Positions 25,520 through 35,529 are shown, numbered from the stretch's first letter. The stretch is DNA of 64,000 nucleotides from Chitinophaga dinghuensis (GCF_003259435.1 NZ_QLMA01000001.1:248001-312000); one strand, 5' to 3'. Notes: generated from the letters alone by a model not told the origin. Program-made: numbers and translations.

Positions 25520-25720
25520 ATGGCAAAAGAAAAGCTGGATCTGAAAAGCCTGAGCGAACAGGAGCTGAAAGAGAAAATCTCTGCTGAGCAACTGCGCTTG
25601 AAGAAAATGACATTCGGTCATGCAATTACGCCAATCGAGAATCCAATGAGCATCCGCTCCGTGAGACGCGATATCGCACGCATGAACACCGAACTGCGTA
25701 AAAGAGAACTGGGCTTCTAA
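25520..25720 (+). CDS. rpmC: 50S ribosomal protein L29
   Basis: 66 residues, a two-helix protein at the tunnel exit next to L23. The LSEQELKEKISAEQLRLKKM helix and the SIRSVRRDIARMNTELRKRE helix fit the family. Confidence 0.94.
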   Translation: MAKEKLDLKSLSEQELKEKISAEQLRLKKMTFGHAITPIENPMSIRSVRRDIARMNTELRKRELGF

Positions 25721-25779
25721 TCCTCCAAGCATTAGTATAACATTTATGACCTCCTCCGGGAGAGTTAAATATTTTAACA

Positions 25780-26040
25780 ATGACGACCGAAAGAAAATTA
25801 AGAAAATCCAGGATTGGTGTGGTTTCCTCCAACAAAATGGATAAAACCATTACTGTAAAGGTGGAACGTAAAGTAAAACACCCGATCTATGGTAAATTCC
25901 TTAAAAAAACTACCAAGTTCATGGCTCATGATGAAAAGAATGAGTGCAGCATTGGCGATACCGTGAAAATCATGGAAATCCGTCCTATGTCTAAGAACAA
26001 ATGCTGGAGACTGGTAGAAGTAATCGAAAAAGTAAAATAA
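25780..26040 (+). CDS. rpsQ: 30S ribosomal protein S17
   Basis: 86 residues, OB-fold 16S rRNA binder. [22 protein letters not shown] followed by VKHPIYGKF and the C-terminal [14 protein letters not shown] are diagnostic. Confidence 0.96.
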   Translation: MTTERKLRKSRIGVVSSNKMDKTITVKVERKVKHPIYGKFLKKTTKFMAHDEKNECSIGDTVKIMEIRPMSKNKCWRLVEVIEKVK

Positions 26041-26110
26041 TTTATAATTGTTTCAAGCTGTGGCCAGCAATCCTGGTTTCAGCCGCTGATTAAACAACAA
26101 ACTCATTACG

Positions 26111-26479
26111 ATGATACAACAGGAATCAAGACTGAACGTAGCTGATAACTCTGGTGCTAAAGAAGTTCTTTGCATCCGCGTATTAGGTAACTCCGGTCAG
26201 GACTACGCTAAAGTAGGTGATAAAATTGTGGTAACCGTTAAGGATGCTATCCCAGGCGGTGGTGCGAAAAAAGGTATGGTTACTAAAGCCGTAATCGTAA
26301 GAACCAAAAACAAATTACGTCGTAAAGACGGTTCTTATATCCGTTTCGATGATAACGCGGTTGTACTGCTGAACAACTCAGACGAACCTCGCGGTACCCG
26401 TATTTTCGGTCCGGTTGCTCGTGAGCTCAGAGACAAGGGTTATATGAAAATTATCTCCCTGGCTCCTGAGGTGTTATAA
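26111..26479 (+). CDS. rplN: 50S ribosomal protein L14
   Basis: 122 residues, at the intersubunit face; contacts 16S rRNA and the silencing factor RsfS in other bacteria. Starts [20 protein letters not shown] and has the [19 protein letters not shown] signature. It is the last gene before an internal hairpin and promoter. Confidence 0.97.
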   Translation: MIQQESRLNVADNSGAKEVLCIRVLGNSGQDYAKVGDKIVVTVKDAIPGGGAKKGMVTKAVIVRTKNKLRRKDGSYIRFDDNAVVLLNNSDEPRGTRIFGPVARELRDKGYMKIISLAPEVL

Positions 26480-26494
26480 GATATTATCGAATTT

Positions 26495-26541
26495 GGAATT
26501 TTGGTTTTTTCCCGTTTTTTACCGGAAAATCCCAAAATTCC
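26495..26541 (+). terminator. Inverted repeat after rplN, possible internal terminator
   Basis: 10-bp arms GGAATTTTGG / CCAAAATTCC around a T-rich 27-nt loop. No T-run follows the 3' arm, so termination efficiency is uncertain. Confidence 0.4.
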
Positions 26542-26560
26542 ATTATTTGTAAATATTTCT

Positions 26561-26624
26561 TATCTTTGCAGCCCGTTTGCAAGAACGAAAAAACATTTAT
26601 CAAGCGAAACAGCCGTTTCGCTTG
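26561..26624 (+). promoter_or_regulatory. Internal promoter and leader hairpin before rplX
   Basis: TATCTTTG at 26561-26568 fits TAnnTTTG. About 32 nt later CAAGCGAAAC / GTTTCGCTTG (26601-26624) forms a perfect 10-bp stem with a 4-nt AGCC loop, 24 nt before rplX. This suggests that the spc-like half (rplX onward) can be transcribed and regulated separately. Confidence 0.55.
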
Positions 26625-26647
26625 GCGTTTATAAATAAATCAAAGTA

Positions 26648-26986
26648 ATGAAAACTAGATTTAAGCCTAAATTCAACATTAAGAAGGGCGACCTGGTTGC
26701 GGTTATTGCCGGCGATGACAAGGACAGGACCAAAGCTCGTAAAGTGCTGGAAGTTCAGCCTGACAAAGCCCGCATTATTGTAGAGGGTGTTAATATTATT
26801 ACCAAGCACACTAAGCCTACTGCTCAAAATACCAAAGGTGGTATCGTTAAGCAGGAAGCTCCTATCGCTATCTCCAATGTGATGCTGTGGGATGCCAAAA
26901 CTGGCGCTCCTACCCGTATCAACAAACAGAGAGAAAACGGTAAATTAGTTCGTATCGCTAAAAAATCAGGGGAGGTAATTAAATAA
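26648..26986 (+). CDS. rplX: 50S ribosomal protein L24
   Basis: 112 residues, an assembly initiator of the large subunit with a KOW motif ([23 protein letters not shown]). The [20 protein letters not shown] segment is typical. Its stop codon overlaps the rplE start by one base (TAATG), implying translational coupling. Confidence 0.95.
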   Translation: MKTRFKPKFNIKKGDLVAVIAGDDKDRTKARKVLEVQPDKARIIVEGVNIITKHTKPTAQNTKGGIVKQEAPIAISNVMLWDAKTGAPTRINKQRENGKLVRIAKKSGEVIK

Positions 26987-27561
26987 TGGCTAACACTACA
27001 TATACTCCAAGACTGCACAAAAAATACAAGGAGGAAGTTGTTGCAGCACTGATGAAGAAATTCCAGTATAAAACTGTAATGCAGGTTCCTCGCCTGGTTA
27101 AAATCTGCCTGAACCAAGGTATCAACGGTGCAGTAGGTGATAAGAAACTGGTAGACATCGCTGTGGATGAAATGACTCGCATCGCTGGTCAGAAAGCTAT
27201 CCCTACCCTGTCTAAAAAGGATATCTCCAACTTCAAACTCCGTAAAAACATGCCTATCGGTGCTCGCGTTACACTGCGTGGTACTAATATGTATGACTTC
27301 CTGGATCGTCTGATCGCTGTATCCCTGCCACGTGTACGTGACTTCAAAGGTATCAACGAGAAAGCATTTGACGGCCGTGGTAACTACACTATGGGTGTTA
27401 CAGAACAAATCATCTTCCCTGAAATTGATATCGATAAAGTGACCAAAATCTCTGGTATGGATATCACTTTTGTAACAACTGCTACCACCAACGAAGAAGC
27501 TTACGAGCTGCTGAAAGAAATGGGTATGCCGTTCAGGAATATGAAAAAAGATAATCAGTAA
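26986..27561 (+). CDS. rplE: 50S ribosomal protein L5
   Basis: 191 residues, binds 5S rRNA and contacts S13 across the subunit bridge. Seen are the N-terminal [27 protein letters not shown] and the [18 protein letters not shown] signature. Confidence 0.97.
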   Translation: MANTTYTPRLHKKYKEEVVAALMKKFQYKTVMQVPRLVKICLNQGINGAVGDKKLVDIAVDEMTRIAGQKAIPTLSKKDISNFKLRKNMPIGARVTLRGTNMYDFLDRLIAVSLPRVRDFKGINEKAFDGRGNYTMGVTEQIIFPEIDIDKVTKISGMDITFVTTATTNEEAYELLKEMGMPFRNMKKDNQ

Positions 27562-27581
27562 ATCGAAACGATAATAAAACT

Positions 27582-27851
27582 ATGGCAAAAGAATCCGTAA
27601 AAGCCAGACAAAGGAAAAGAGAAGCTATGGTAGCCAAATTTGCAGAAAAACGCGCTGCGTTAAAAGCTGCAGGTGACTTCGCTGCTCTGGACCAGCTGCC
27701 TAAGAACGCTTCTCCTGTTCGTCTGAAAAACAGATGCCAACTGACCGGTCGTCCTAAAGGCTACATGCGTCATTTCGGTCTCTGCAGAAACATGTTCCGC
27801 GACCTGGCACTTGCTGGTAAAATCCCTGGCGTTAGAAAAGCCAGCTGGTAA
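27582..27851 (+). CDS. rpsN: 30S ribosomal protein S14 (zinc-free long form)
   Basis: 89 residues, the long form. The C-terminal core [23 protein letters not shown] keeps only isolated cysteines and lacks the paired CxxC motifs of the zinc-binding short form, so it should fold without zinc. Confidence 0.96.
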   Translation: MAKESVKARQRKREAMVAKFAEKRAALKAAGDFAALDQLPKNASPVRLKNRCQLTGRPKGYMRHFGLCRNMFRDLALAGKIPGVRKASW

Positions 27852-27979
27852 AAATTTCCCGGATGCAGCTCAAATGGCCCATTTAGGCGCCATTTTCCCT
27901 GCTTCCCTATTAGTTATTTGATTCCCATCTTATACTGATTGGATATCGCATTGTAAAACATCATCAAACTATTTAAACA

Positions 27980-28378
27980 ATGGTTACTGATCCAATAGCA
28001 GACTTCCTGACTAGAATCCGGAACGCGCAAATGGCCACCCACAGGATCGTGGAAATTCCGGCTTCCAAGCTGAAAAAACGTATTACAGAAATTCTGTACG
28101 ATAAAGGTTATATCCTGAAGTACAAATTCGAAGAAGATAACAAACAGGGCGTTATCAAAATCGCTCTGAAGTATGATCTTCAAACTAAAGAACCCGCTAT
28201 CAAAGAACTGACCCGCATCAGCCGTCCAGGTCTGCGTCAGTACTCTAAACCGGAAGACTTCAAACGCGTTAAGAACGGTTTAGGTATCGCTATCATCTCT
28301 ACTTCTAAAGGAGTAATGACTGATAAAGAAGCTAAAGCTCAGAACGTAGGTGGTGAGGTTGTTTGCCACATCTATTAA
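27980..28378 (+). CDS. rpsH: 30S ribosomal protein S8
   Basis: 132 residues, central-domain 16S rRNA binder and autoregulator of the spc operon in E. coli. Start [16 protein letters not shown] and C-terminal [19 protein letters not shown] are intact. Confidence 0.97.
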   Translation: MVTDPIADFLTRIRNAQMATHRIVEIPASKLKKRITEILYDKGYILKYKFEEDNKQGVIKIALKYDLQTKEPAIKELTRISRPGLRQYSKPEDFKRVKNGLGIAIISTSKGVMTDKEAKAQNVGGEVVCHIY

Positions 28379-28389
28379 TAAATTCTTTG

Positions 28390-28416
28390 TTTAGCGGTTG
28401 GTCTCCAACCGCTAAA
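28390..28416 (+). promoter_or_regulatory. Intercistronic hairpin rpsH-rplF
   Basis: Perfect 12-bp arms TTTAGCGGTTGG / CCAACCGCTAAA around a 3-nt loop, 12 nt after the rpsH stop. There is no T-tract, so a processing or stability role is more likely than termination. Confidence 0.65.
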
Positions 28417-28507
28417 CTTACGTAGATTATCTGCCATCTAAGCTCACTATACGGCGCTGAAAACAGGTAATCGGTACTATATCTCTAACAACTTTAAACT
28501 TAAAGTT

Positions 28508-29062
28508 ATGTCTCGTATAGGTAGAGCTCCTATCAAACTGGCTGCAGGCGTTACAGTATCTGTATCTGCAACTAACGAAGTAACCGTAAAAGGCCCTAAA
28601 GGCGAATTGAAAAAAGCCATCGATAGGGATATCAAAGTCGAAGTAGCTGACGGCGTTGTAAACGTTATCCGTCCTACTGACCAGATCCGCCACAAAGCAC
28701 TGCACGGTCTGTACCGCGCACTGTTACAAAACATGGTAACTGGTGTAACTGAAGGTTATAAGAAACAACTGGAACTGGTGGGTGTGGGTTATAAAGCATC
28801 TCACTCCGGACAGTTACTGGATCTGGCCCTGGGTTACTCTCACAATATCGTATTCGAAATTCCCCAGGAACTGAAAGTTTCTACCTTAACTGAAAAAGGT
28901 CAGAACCCTAAGATCATGCTGGAAAGTATCGATAAACAATTACTTGGTCAGGTTGCCGCTAAACTCCGCAGCCTCCGTAAACCAGAGCCTTACAAAGGTA
29001 AAGGTGTACGCTACAGCGACGAAGTTGTACGTAAGAAAGCTGGTAAATCAGCAGGTAAATAA
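28508..29062 (+). CDS. rplF: 50S ribosomal protein L6
   Basis: 184 residues, two repeated domains near the factor-binding site. MSRIGRAPIKLAAGV opens it and the C-terminal signature KPEPYKGKGVRYSDE is present. Confidence 0.97.
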   Translation: MSRIGRAPIKLAAGVTVSVSATNEVTVKGPKGELKKAIDRDIKVEVADGVVNVIRPTDQIRHKALHGLYRALLQNMVTGVTEGYKKQLELVGVGYKASHSGQLLDLALGYSHNIVFEIPQELKVSTLTEKGQNPKIMLESIDKQLLGQVAAKLRSLRKPEPYKGKGVRYSDEVVRKKAGKSAGK

Positions 29063-29072
29063 AATATTTAAG

Positions 29073-29113
29073 TTAGCTAATCAGCTGAAAATGGCTGGTT
29101 AGCTGATTTTAAC
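29073..29113 (+). terminator. Hairpin with T-rich tail between rplF and rplR
   Basis: TTAGCTAATCAGC can pair with GCTGGTTAGCTGA through two G-U pairs, followed by TTTT. It lies inside the operon, so it is at most a partial terminator that sets relative expression. Confidence 0.45.
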
Positions 29114-29154
29114 AAGATCCCGGCAGCATCGGGGTTATAAAAAAAGAACTCACA

Positions 29155-29508
29155 ATGAGCACAAAAGTTAACAGGAGACAGAAGATCCGTTACCGCATCC
29201 GTAAGAAAATCTCTGGTACCACTTCGGTTCCTAGATTATCTGTATTCCGCAGTAATAGCGACATCTATGTGCAACTGATCGATGATACCAACGGTACTAC
29301 TCTGGCTTCAGCTTCTTCCCGTGATAAGGATATCCAGGCACAGAAAGGTACTAAATCTGAAAAATCCAAACTGGTAGGCGCTGCACTGGCTACTAAAGCT
29401 ACTGCACTCGGCCTCACTACCTGCGTATTTGACAGAAGTGGTTATTTATATCATGGTCGTATCAAAGCCGTAGCTGACGGAGCAAGAGAAGGCGGTCTCC
29501 AGTTTTAA
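29155..29508 (+). CDS. rplR: 50S ribosomal protein L18
   Basis: 117 residues, carries 5S rRNA with L5. The basic start [16 protein letters not shown], then [18 protein letters not shown] and the C-terminal [19 protein letters not shown] are standard. Confidence 0.97.
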   Translation: MSTKVNRRQKIRYRIRKKISGTTSVPRLSVFRSNSDIYVQLIDDTNGTTLASASSRDKDIQAQKGTKSEKSKLVGAALATKATALGLTTCVFDRSGYLYHGRIKAVADGAREGGLQF

Positions 29509-29560
29509 TAACAGGGTCCGAATTTTTATAATTCTGAACAAGTAATTCTTATAAAATAAA

Positions 29561-30079
29561 ATGGCAAAGAATTCATTCAATAAAGTAAAAGCCGGTGACC
29601 TGGAACTGAAAGAGAAAGTTGTGGCGATCAACCGTGTTACTAAAACCACCAAAGGCGGTCGTACTTTCAGTTTCTCCGCACTGGTAGTTGTAGGTAACGA
29701 GAACGGCGTGGTAGGTCATGGTCTCGGTAAAGCTAAAGAAGTACAACAGGCTATCACTAAAGGTATAGACGATGCTAAAAAGAACCTGATTAAAGTTCCT
29801 GTTATGCATGGTACTATTCCTCATGATCAGTTCGCTAAAGAAGGCGCTGCCAAAGTACTGATCAAACCTGCCGCTCATGGTACTGGTGTGATCGCTGGTG
29901 GTTCTATGCGTGCTGTGCTGGAAAGCGCTGGCGTTACTGACGTACTGGCTAAATCTTTAGGTTCTGCTAACCCACACAACGTGGTAAAAGCTACTTTCAA
30001 AGCCCTGGGTCTCCTGCGTGAGCCAGTTAGCATAGCTAAAACCAGAACTGTTTCTCTGAAGAAAGTATTCAACGGTTAA
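29561..30079 (+). CDS. rpsE: 30S ribosomal protein S5
   Basis: 172 residues, at the mRNA entry and decoding region. The N-terminal [22 protein letters not shown] and [12 protein letters not shown] are canonical. The loop region shows no deletion of the spectinomycin-resistance kind that I can identify. Confidence 0.97.
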   Translation: MAKNSFNKVKAGDLELKEKVVAINRVTKTTKGGRTFSFSALVVVGNENGVVGHGLGKAKEVQQAITKGIDDAKKNLIKVPVMHGTIPHDQFAKEGAAKVLIKPAAHGTGVIAGGSMRAVLESAGVTDVLAKSLGSANPHNVVKATFKALGLLREPVSIAKTRTVSLKKVFNG

Positions 30080-30173
30080 TCTGTTCTCCGAAAGGAGAAC
30101 CGGTTTAACCCGGAGAATATCAGAACATATTTTATTAACAATTAAATTACTCCGCTTCAGCGGATAGGGATTT

Positions 30174-30359
30174 ATGGCAAAGATCAAGATCACTCAGGTG
30201 AAAAGTGGTATCGACCGTCCTGAAAGGCAGAAACTGACCTTGAAGGCTCTGGGACTGAACAAAATGCACGCTTCTGTAGAAGTTGAGGCTACTCCTCAGA
30301 TCCTGGGTATGGTTACCAAAGTGAACCATCTGGTTAAAGTTGAGCAGGTAAACGGTTAA
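30174..30359 (+). CDS. rpmD: 50S ribosomal protein L30
   Basis: 61 residues. KIKITQVKSGIDRPERQKLT and LGLNKMHASVEVEATPQILGM fit the family well. Confidence 0.95.
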   Translation: MAKIKITQVKSGIDRPERQKLTLKALGLNKMHASVEVEATPQILGMVTKVNHLVKVEQVNG

Positions 30360-30481
30360 TTTCGTAACACTGCTGTGGGATTGTCTGTTGATAATCTTAC
30401 ATTTACATTTGCAACTTTACTATAGATATTTTACATTTAAAGCGAGCGGTTAATTTCCGCGTAAGTAAAAAAAATTGAATT

Positions 30482-30928
30482 ATGAATCTGCATTCTTTAC
30501 AGCCTGCAAAAGGCTCCGTACATAAAGAGAAACGTCTGGGTCGTGGTGAGGCTTCCGGTAAAGGTGGTACCTCCACAAAAGGTAACAAAGGTATTCAATC
30601 TCGCGCTGGTTACTCCAGCAAGAGAGGCTTCGAAGGAGGTCAGATGCCAATCCAGCGCCGTATGCCTAAACGTGGCTTCAAAAATAACAACCGCGAAGAA
30701 TACCAAATCTTCAACCTGGGCCAGATGGACCAATTAGTTGAAAAATATGGTCTGCAGGAATTTAACCTGGATACCCTGTTCATGAATGGTCTGATCAACA
30801 GAACTGCTAAAGTTAAGATCCTGGCTAACGGTGAACTGAAAGGTAAGGTGACTGTTAAAGTGAACGCTATCAGCGAAAAAGCTAAACAGGCCATCGAAAG
30901 TGCAGGTGGTTCAGTAGAACTGGTATAA
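30482..30928 (+). CDS. rplO: 50S ribosomal protein L15
   Basis: 148 residues, late assembly protein with the glycine-rich, basic N-terminal tail KRLGRGEASGKGGTSTKGNKG and the GGQMPIQRRMPKRGF signature. Confidence 0.97.
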   Translation: MNLHSLQPAKGSVHKEKRLGRGEASGKGGTSTKGNKGIQSRAGYSSKRGFEGGQMPIQRRMPKRGFKNNNREEYQIFNLGQMDQLVEKYGLQEFNLDTLFMNGLINRTAKVKILANGELKGKVTVKVNAISEKAKQAIESAGGSVELV

Positions 30929-30944
30929 GACTTTACGACTGAGG

Positions 30945-30971
30945 AGACGCCTACGGAGTAGTGCGTCTTTT
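30945..30971 (+). terminator. Terminator-like hairpin between rplO and secY
   Basis: AGACGC-CTAC-gga-GTAG-t-GCGTCT, ten base pairs with one bulge, then TTTTC, 36 nt before the secY start. It may reduce read-through from the r-protein genes into secY. Confidence 0.6.
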
Positions 30972-31006
30972 CATATTTAATAGCGCTATTAAACCTTTAT
31001 CTTCCT

Positions 31007-32350
31007 GTGAAGAAATTTATCGAAACGATTAAGAATATCTGGAGTATTGAGGATCTGCGTAACCGCATCTTAACCACCCTGCTCCTGGTCCTCATCTACC
31101 GTGTAGGATCTTATATTACGTTACCTGGTATCGATGCCAACGCCCTCTCCAACTTTTCCAAGAGTTCAAACCAGGGGATTCTGGGGCTGTTTAATATGTT
31201 TGCGGGTGGATCGTTTTCAAGAGCTTCCATCTTCGCGTTAGGTATTATGCCTTACATTTCTGCGTCTATTGCTATTCAATTGTTAACTATAGCAGTACCA
31301 TATTTCCAAAAATTGCAGAAAGAAGGAGAAAGCGGCCGCAAAAAGATCAACCAATACACCCGTATTCTCACAGTTATAGTAACTGGATTCCAGGCAAGCG
31401 CCTATGTTGCTTACCTGCGTAACCAGTCCGGTGGCGCTATTATTCCTGAATATGGCACCTTCTTCTTCTGGTTGTCTACTACCATTGTCCTCACAGCAGG
31501 TACTATGTTTGTGATGTGGCTGGGTGAGAAAATCACAGATAAAGGTATCGGTAATGGTACTTCCATCATCATCATGATGGGTATCCTTGCTCGTCTGCCT
31601 CAGGCTATCATTGCCGAATTCTCTACGAAAGTAGAAGGCGGTGGCGGTGGTCCTATCCTCTTCCTGATTGAGATCGCTATCTTCATCCTGATTACGGTAG
31701 GATTGATTCTGCTGGTACAAGGTACCCGCAAAATACCGGTTAACTACGCAAAACGAATTGTAGGTAATAAACAATATGGTGGCGTACGCCAGTTCATCCC
31801 ACTGAAAGTGAATGCAGCCGGTGTAATGCCGATCATCTTCGCTCAGGCTATTATGTTTATTCCTGCGACCGTTATCGGTTTCGCGACTTCTTCAGAAAGC
31901 GCTTCCGGCTTTGTTCGTATCTTCTCTGATCATACTAACAGCTGGTATAACCTGATCTACGGTGTCTTAGTGATTGTATTTACTTATTTCTATACTGCGT
32001 TAATCTTCAACCCGACCCAAATGGCGGATGAAATGAAACGCAACAACGGTTTCATCCCTGGCGTTAAACCAGGTACAGCTACTGCTGATTATATCGGCGC
32101 TGTTATGGACCGTATTACCCTGCCTGGTGCATTCTTCCTGGCACTGGTAGGTATCCTGCCAGGTGTAGCTGCTGCATTCAGAATTAACAGTAACTTTGCT
32201 ACCTTCTTCGGAGGTACTTCCCTCCTGATTATGGTGGGTGTTATCCTGGATACACTGCAACAGATCGAAAGCCAGCTCCTCATGCGCCACTACGATGGTC
32301 TGATGAGCACCGGCCGTATCAAAGGCAGAACTGCTCCGGCAAACGCATAA
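31007..32350 (+). CDS. secY: Preprotein translocase subunit SecY (GTG start)
   Basis: 447-residue inner-membrane channel of the Sec translocon with ten membrane segments. Typical motifs: LITLLL-like first segment (ILTTLLLVLIYRVGSYI), FNMFAGGSFSRASIFALGIMPYISASI around the plug, and the cytoplasmic loop motif NNGFIPGVKPG. The start codon is GTG at 31007, the only sensible start before MKKFIETIKNIW. The glycine-rich insertion KVEGGGGGPILF lies in a periplasmic or cytoplasmic loop. Confidence 0.97.
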   Translation: MKKFIETIKNIWSIEDLRNRILTTLLLVLIYRVGSYITLPGIDANALSNFSKSSNQGILGLFNMFAGGSFSRASIFALGIMPYISASIAIQLLTIAVPYFQKLQKEGESGRKKINQYTRILTVIVTGFQASAYVAYLRNQSGGAIIPEYGTFFFWLSTTIVLTAGTMFVMWLGEKITDKGIGNGTSIIIMMGILARLPQAIIAEFSTKVEGGGGGPILFLIEIAIFILITVGLILLVQGTRKIPVNYAKRIVGNKQYGGVRQFIPLKVNAAGVMPIIFAQAIMFIPATVIGFATSSESASGFVRIFSDHTNSWYNLIYGVLVIVFTYFYTALIFNPTQMADEMKRNNGFIPGVKPGTATADYIGAVMDRITLPGAFFLALVGILPGVAAAFRINSNFATFFGGTSLLIMVGVILDTLQQIESQLLMRHYDGLMSTGRIKGRTAPANA

Positions 32351-32381
32351 GCATTATGCTGCCCTCAGGGCATTAGAAATA

Positions 32382-32432
32382 AACATAGCCACAGAAGCAT
32401 AAACCCAAGATTTATGCTTTGGTGGCTATGTT
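32382..32432 (+). promoter_or_regulatory. Long stem-loop between secY and map
   Basis: AACATAGCCAC and AAGCATAAA pair with TTTATGCTT and GTGGCTATGTT: 20 base pairs interrupted only by a 2x2 internal loop, 7-nt apical loop. The following sequence TATTTAAC is only weakly T-rich. It ends 30 nt before map. Confidence 0.65.
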
Positions 32433-32462
32433 ATTTAACTGTCAGGTAAGAAAAAGATTGTT

Positions 32463-33263
32463 ATGATTCATTATAAGACAAAAGAAGAGATCGAACTCAT
32501 CCGTAAAAGTGCCCTGTTATTGAGCGCTGCCCTGGCGGAAGTGGCTAAGTCCATCAAACCCGGGATGACTACTCTGGATGTAGACGCGGTGGCTGACAGA
32601 TACATTGTTGAAAACGGAGGAACGCCTTCTTTTAAAAATTACAAAGGTTTCCCTGCTGCTTGCTGCATCTCCGTAAACGAGGCAGTAGTACACGGAATTC
32701 CGAACAAATACGTACTGAAAGACGGCGATATCATTACCGTAGATTGCGGTGTGTATATGAATGGCTTTCATGCCGACAGCGCCTACACCTTCGCCATCGG
32801 AAACGTTGCGGAGAATGTATTGCGACTGATGGGCGCCACTAAAGCATCTCTTTACAAAGGCATTGAGAAAGCTATAGTAGGTAACCGTATCGGCGATATC
32901 TCCTACGCGATCCAGGAATATACGGAGAAAGACAGGGGATATGGTGTGGTAAGGGAACTGGTAGGTCATGGCCTCGGTCGTAACCTGCACGAAGATCCAC
33001 AAGTACCCAACTATGGTAAACGTGGTAGCGGACCGGTAATGAAAGAAGGTCTGGTGATTGCCATTGAGCCAATGATTAACCTGCGTTCCAAAGACGTAGA
33101 ATACCTGGAAGATGGCTGGACAGTAGTGACGAGAGACAACAGTCCTTCTGTACATTTCGAGCACACGGTTGCAGTAGGGAAGGGAAAAGCGGATATTTTG
33201 TCCAATTATACCGACATCGAAAGAGAGGAGAAAAACAATCCGGAATTGAATACAAACTATTAA
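32463..33263 (+). CDS. map: Type I methionine aminopeptidase
   Basis: 266 residues. Removes the initiator methionine from nascent proteins. The five metal ligands are recognisable: two Asp in DGDIITVDCGVYMNGFHADSAY, the His in VGHGLGRNLHEDPQVPN, Glu in GLVIAIEPMI and the last Glu in VHFEHTVAV. A C-terminal extension of about 15 residues (DIEREEKNNPELNTNY) is acidic and probably flexible. Confidence 0.97.
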   Translation: MIHYKTKEEIELIRKSALLLSAALAEVAKSIKPGMTTLDVDAVADRYIVENGGTPSFKNYKGFPAACCISVNEAVVHGIPNKYVLKDGDIITVDCGVYMNGFHADSAYTFAIGNVAENVLRLMGATKASLYKGIEKAIVGNRIGDISYAIQEYTEKDRGYGVVRELVGHGLGRNLHEDPQVPNYGKRGSGPVMKEGLVIAIEPMINLRSKDVEYLEDGWTVVTRDNSPSVHFEHTVAVGKGKADILSNYTDIEREEKNNPELNTNY

Positions 33264-33386
33264 TTATAAGGGAGCTATCCATTTATAATTAATCATATTT
33301 AAAGGCGAAGAGGCAGGAATTAATATAAACCGGCAATAATATTAAGAATAATCCGGGGAAATTTTTCTAATTCAAAAGATAAATGC

Positions 33387-33394
33387 TATCTTTG
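33387..33394 (+). promoter_or_regulatory. Promoter -7 element of infA
   Basis: TATCTTTG, 17 nt before the infA ATG, with a T-run about 19 bp upstream as a weak -33. It suggests a separate transcription start for the infA-rplQ part. Confidence 0.55.
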
Positions 33395-33411
33395 CAGTCC
33401 TAAAAATTTTT

Positions 33412-33630
33412 ATGGCAAAACAGGCACTCATTAAGCAGGATGGAATAATATTAGAAGCCTTATCGAACGCTATGTTCCGTGTAAAACTGGAGAATGGGCA
33501 TGAGATTCTGGCCACCATTTCTGGAAAGATGAGAATGCACTACATCCGCATTCTGCCAGGAGATAAGGTGGGGGTTGAGATGAGCCCATACGATTTATCG
33601 AGAGGCCGTATAATTTTCAGATACAAGTAA
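33412..33630 (+). CDS. infA: Translation initiation factor IF-1
   Basis: 72-residue OB-fold factor that blocks the ribosomal A site during initiation. The family pattern [45 protein letters not shown] is complete. Confidence 0.97.
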   Translation: MAKQALIKQDGIILEALSNAMFRVKLENGHEILATISGKMRMHYIRILPGDKVGVEMSPYDLSRGRIIFRYK

Positions 33631-33694
33631 GAGATTGGTATTTGTCGGGCTGGAAACTACAATTTAAAATATAACCTTTTATAAATAAATAATC

Positions 33695-33811
33695 ATGAAG
33701 GTAAGAGCTGCAATCAAAAAAAGAAGTGCGGATTGTAAAATAGTTCGTAGAAAAGGTGTTCTGTTGGTAATCAACAAAAAGAACCCTCGCTTCAAACAAC
33801 GTCAGGGTTAA
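33695..33811 (+). CDS. rpmJ: 50S ribosomal protein L36 (zinc-free form)
   Basis: 38 codons, [17 protein letters not shown] then [21 protein letters not shown]. Of the four zinc ligands of the classical form (C11, C14, C27, H33), only C14 remains; the others are Ser, Asn and Phe. It is therefore a C-minus L36 that cannot bind zinc in the usual way. Located between infA and rpsM, its standard place. Confidence 0.95.
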   Translation: MKVRAAIKKRSADCKIVRRKGVLLVINKKNPRFKQRQG

Positions 33812-33873
33812 TTTCTGGAACTTGACGGAATTTGATTTTTTAATCAGAATCATATAAAATCTAAAATAGAAAT

Positions 33874-34254
33874 ATGGCACGTATAGCCGGTATAGATCTT
33901 CCTAAAAATAAAAGAGGAGAAATTGGCCTCACCTATATTTTCGGTATAGGCCGTTCTACCGCCCAATATATCCTGAACAAGGCGGAAATTGATGTAAGTA
34001 AAAAAGTGAAGGATTGGAATGACGATGATCAAGCTGCCATCCGTAACATTATCAACGCTGAATTTAAGGTTGAGGGTCAGCTGCGTTCCGAAGTACAAAT
34101 GAATATCAAGCGTCTGCTGGATATCGCTTGCTACCGTGGTCTGCGTCACAGGAAAGGCTTACCGGTGAGAGGTCAGCGTACACGTACTAACAGCCGTACT
34201 CGTAAGGGTAAACGTAAGACAGTAGCTGGTAAGAAAAAAGCAACTAAGAAATAA
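33874..34254 (+). CDS. rpsM: 30S ribosomal protein S13
   Basis: 126 residues, head protein touching the P-site tRNA and L5. [21 protein letters not shown] and the C-terminal [25 protein letters not shown] are canonical, followed by a lysine-rich tail. Confidence 0.97.
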   Translation: MARIAGIDLPKNKRGEIGLTYIFGIGRSTAQYILNKAEIDVSKKVKDWNDDDQAAIRNIINAEFKVEGQLRSEVQMNIKRLLDIACYRGLRHRKGLPVRGQRTRTNSRTRKGKRKTVAGKKKATKK

Positions 34255-34366
34255 TAAATAAAATCCCAGGTTGAAATCCCGAATTCCGAGTTCAGGGGGT
34301 TTCAATTGACAGAGATAGTCGTGTTAATTTGGGATCTGGATTTCATATTTGGAATTTAATATAATT

Positions 34367-34768
34367 ATGGCAAAAGCAACTAATACAAAAACTGCTGCTA
34401 ATAAAAAGAGGGTAGTAAAAGTAGATAACTACGGAGATGTTCATATCTCTGCTAGCTTTAACAATATCATTGTAAGCATCACCAACAAACACGGTCAGGT
34501 TATCTCCTGGTCTTCTGCTGGTAAAATGGGCTTCAGAGGTTCTAAAAAGAACACTCCATATGCAGCTCAGCTGGCTGCACAGGATGCTGCTAAAGTTGCT
34601 ATGGACGCCGGTCTGAAAAGAGCAGACGTATTTGTAAAAGGCCCGGGTGCTGGTCGTGAGAGCGCTATCCGTGCGATTGCAAATTCTGGTATCGAAGTGA
34701 GCATGATTAAAGACGTTACTCCTTTACCACACAACGGTTGCCGTCCTCCTAAGAAAAGAAGAGTATAG
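34367..34768 (+). CDS. rpsK: 30S ribosomal protein S11
   Basis: 133 residues from the ATG at 34367; an in-frame ATG six codons upstream adds MEFNII and is less likely. The conserved [21 protein letters not shown] and [12 protein letters not shown] stretches and the C-terminal [12 protein letters not shown] are present. Confidence 0.96.
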   Translation: MAKATNTKTAANKKRVVKVDNYGDVHISASFNNIIVSITNKHGQVISWSSAGKMGFRGSKKNTPYAAQLAAQDAAKVAMDAGLKRADVFVKGPGAGRESAIRAIANSGIEVSMIKDVTPLPHNGCRPPKKRRV

Positions 34769-34923
34769 GAATATATAATTACAGATTCCAGATACTGGTC
34801 AGGATACAACTGACTGGTGTCTGGACTTTGTAGTTTATTATTATAAAATGGGTGTATGATCAGGTTTTTAGATTTTTTGAAGAGCATACATCATTAACTA
34901 AAAAATCTTTATTATATTCAATT

Positions 34924-35529
34924 ATGGCAAGGTACACAGGACCAAAGACCAAAATTTCCAGAATTTTTGGTGAACCCATTCTCGGCAATGGCAAGTATTT
35001 AGGTAAGAACAGCAACCCTCCAGGTCAGCATGGCGCAAACCGCAAACGTAAACAGTTAGGTGAATACGCTCTGCAGCTGAGAGAAAAACAAAAAGCAAAA
35101 TACACTTATGGTGTTCTGGAGCGTCAGTTCCGCAACCTGTTTGACGAAGCTAACCGTAGAAAAGGTGTAACTGGTGAGGTATTGATTAAATTACTGGAAG
35201 CTCGTCTGGACAACACTGTGTTCCGTCTGGGTATCGCGCCTTCCCGCCCTGCTGCTCGTCAGCTCGTGTCTCACAAACACATCACCGTTAACGGTATCAT
35301 CGTTAACACTCCATCTTTCCAACTGAAACCAGGAGACATCGTTTCCGTGAAAAACAAAACCGCAAACAATACCGCTTTAACCAGCGTTATCCGTGGTAAA
35401 AATCCAAAATTCAGCTGGTTGGATTGGAACGAGAAAGAAATGAAAGGTACTTTCATTGCTTATCCTGAGAGAGAGAGCGTTCCTGAGAATATCAAGGAAC
35501 AACTGATTGTGGAATTGTATTCTAAGTAA
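34924..35529 (+). CDS. rpsD: 30S ribosomal protein S4 (zinc-free form)
   Basis: 201 residues from the ATG at 34924 ([13 protein letters not shown]). The longer in-frame start 24 codons upstream is not supported by homology. There are no N-terminal cysteines, so it is the form without zinc. The S4 RNA-binding domain ([31 protein letters not shown]) is complete. Confidence 0.97.
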   Translation: MARYTGPKTKISRIFGEPILGNGKYLGKNSNPPGQHGANRKRKQLGEYALQLREKQKAKYTYGVLERQFRNLFDEANRRKGVTGEVLIKLLEARLDNTVFRLGIAPSRPAARQLVSHKHITVNGIIVNTPSFQLKPGDIVSVKNKTANNTALTSVIRGKNPKFSWLDWNEKEMKGTFIAYPERESVPENIKEQLIVELYSK

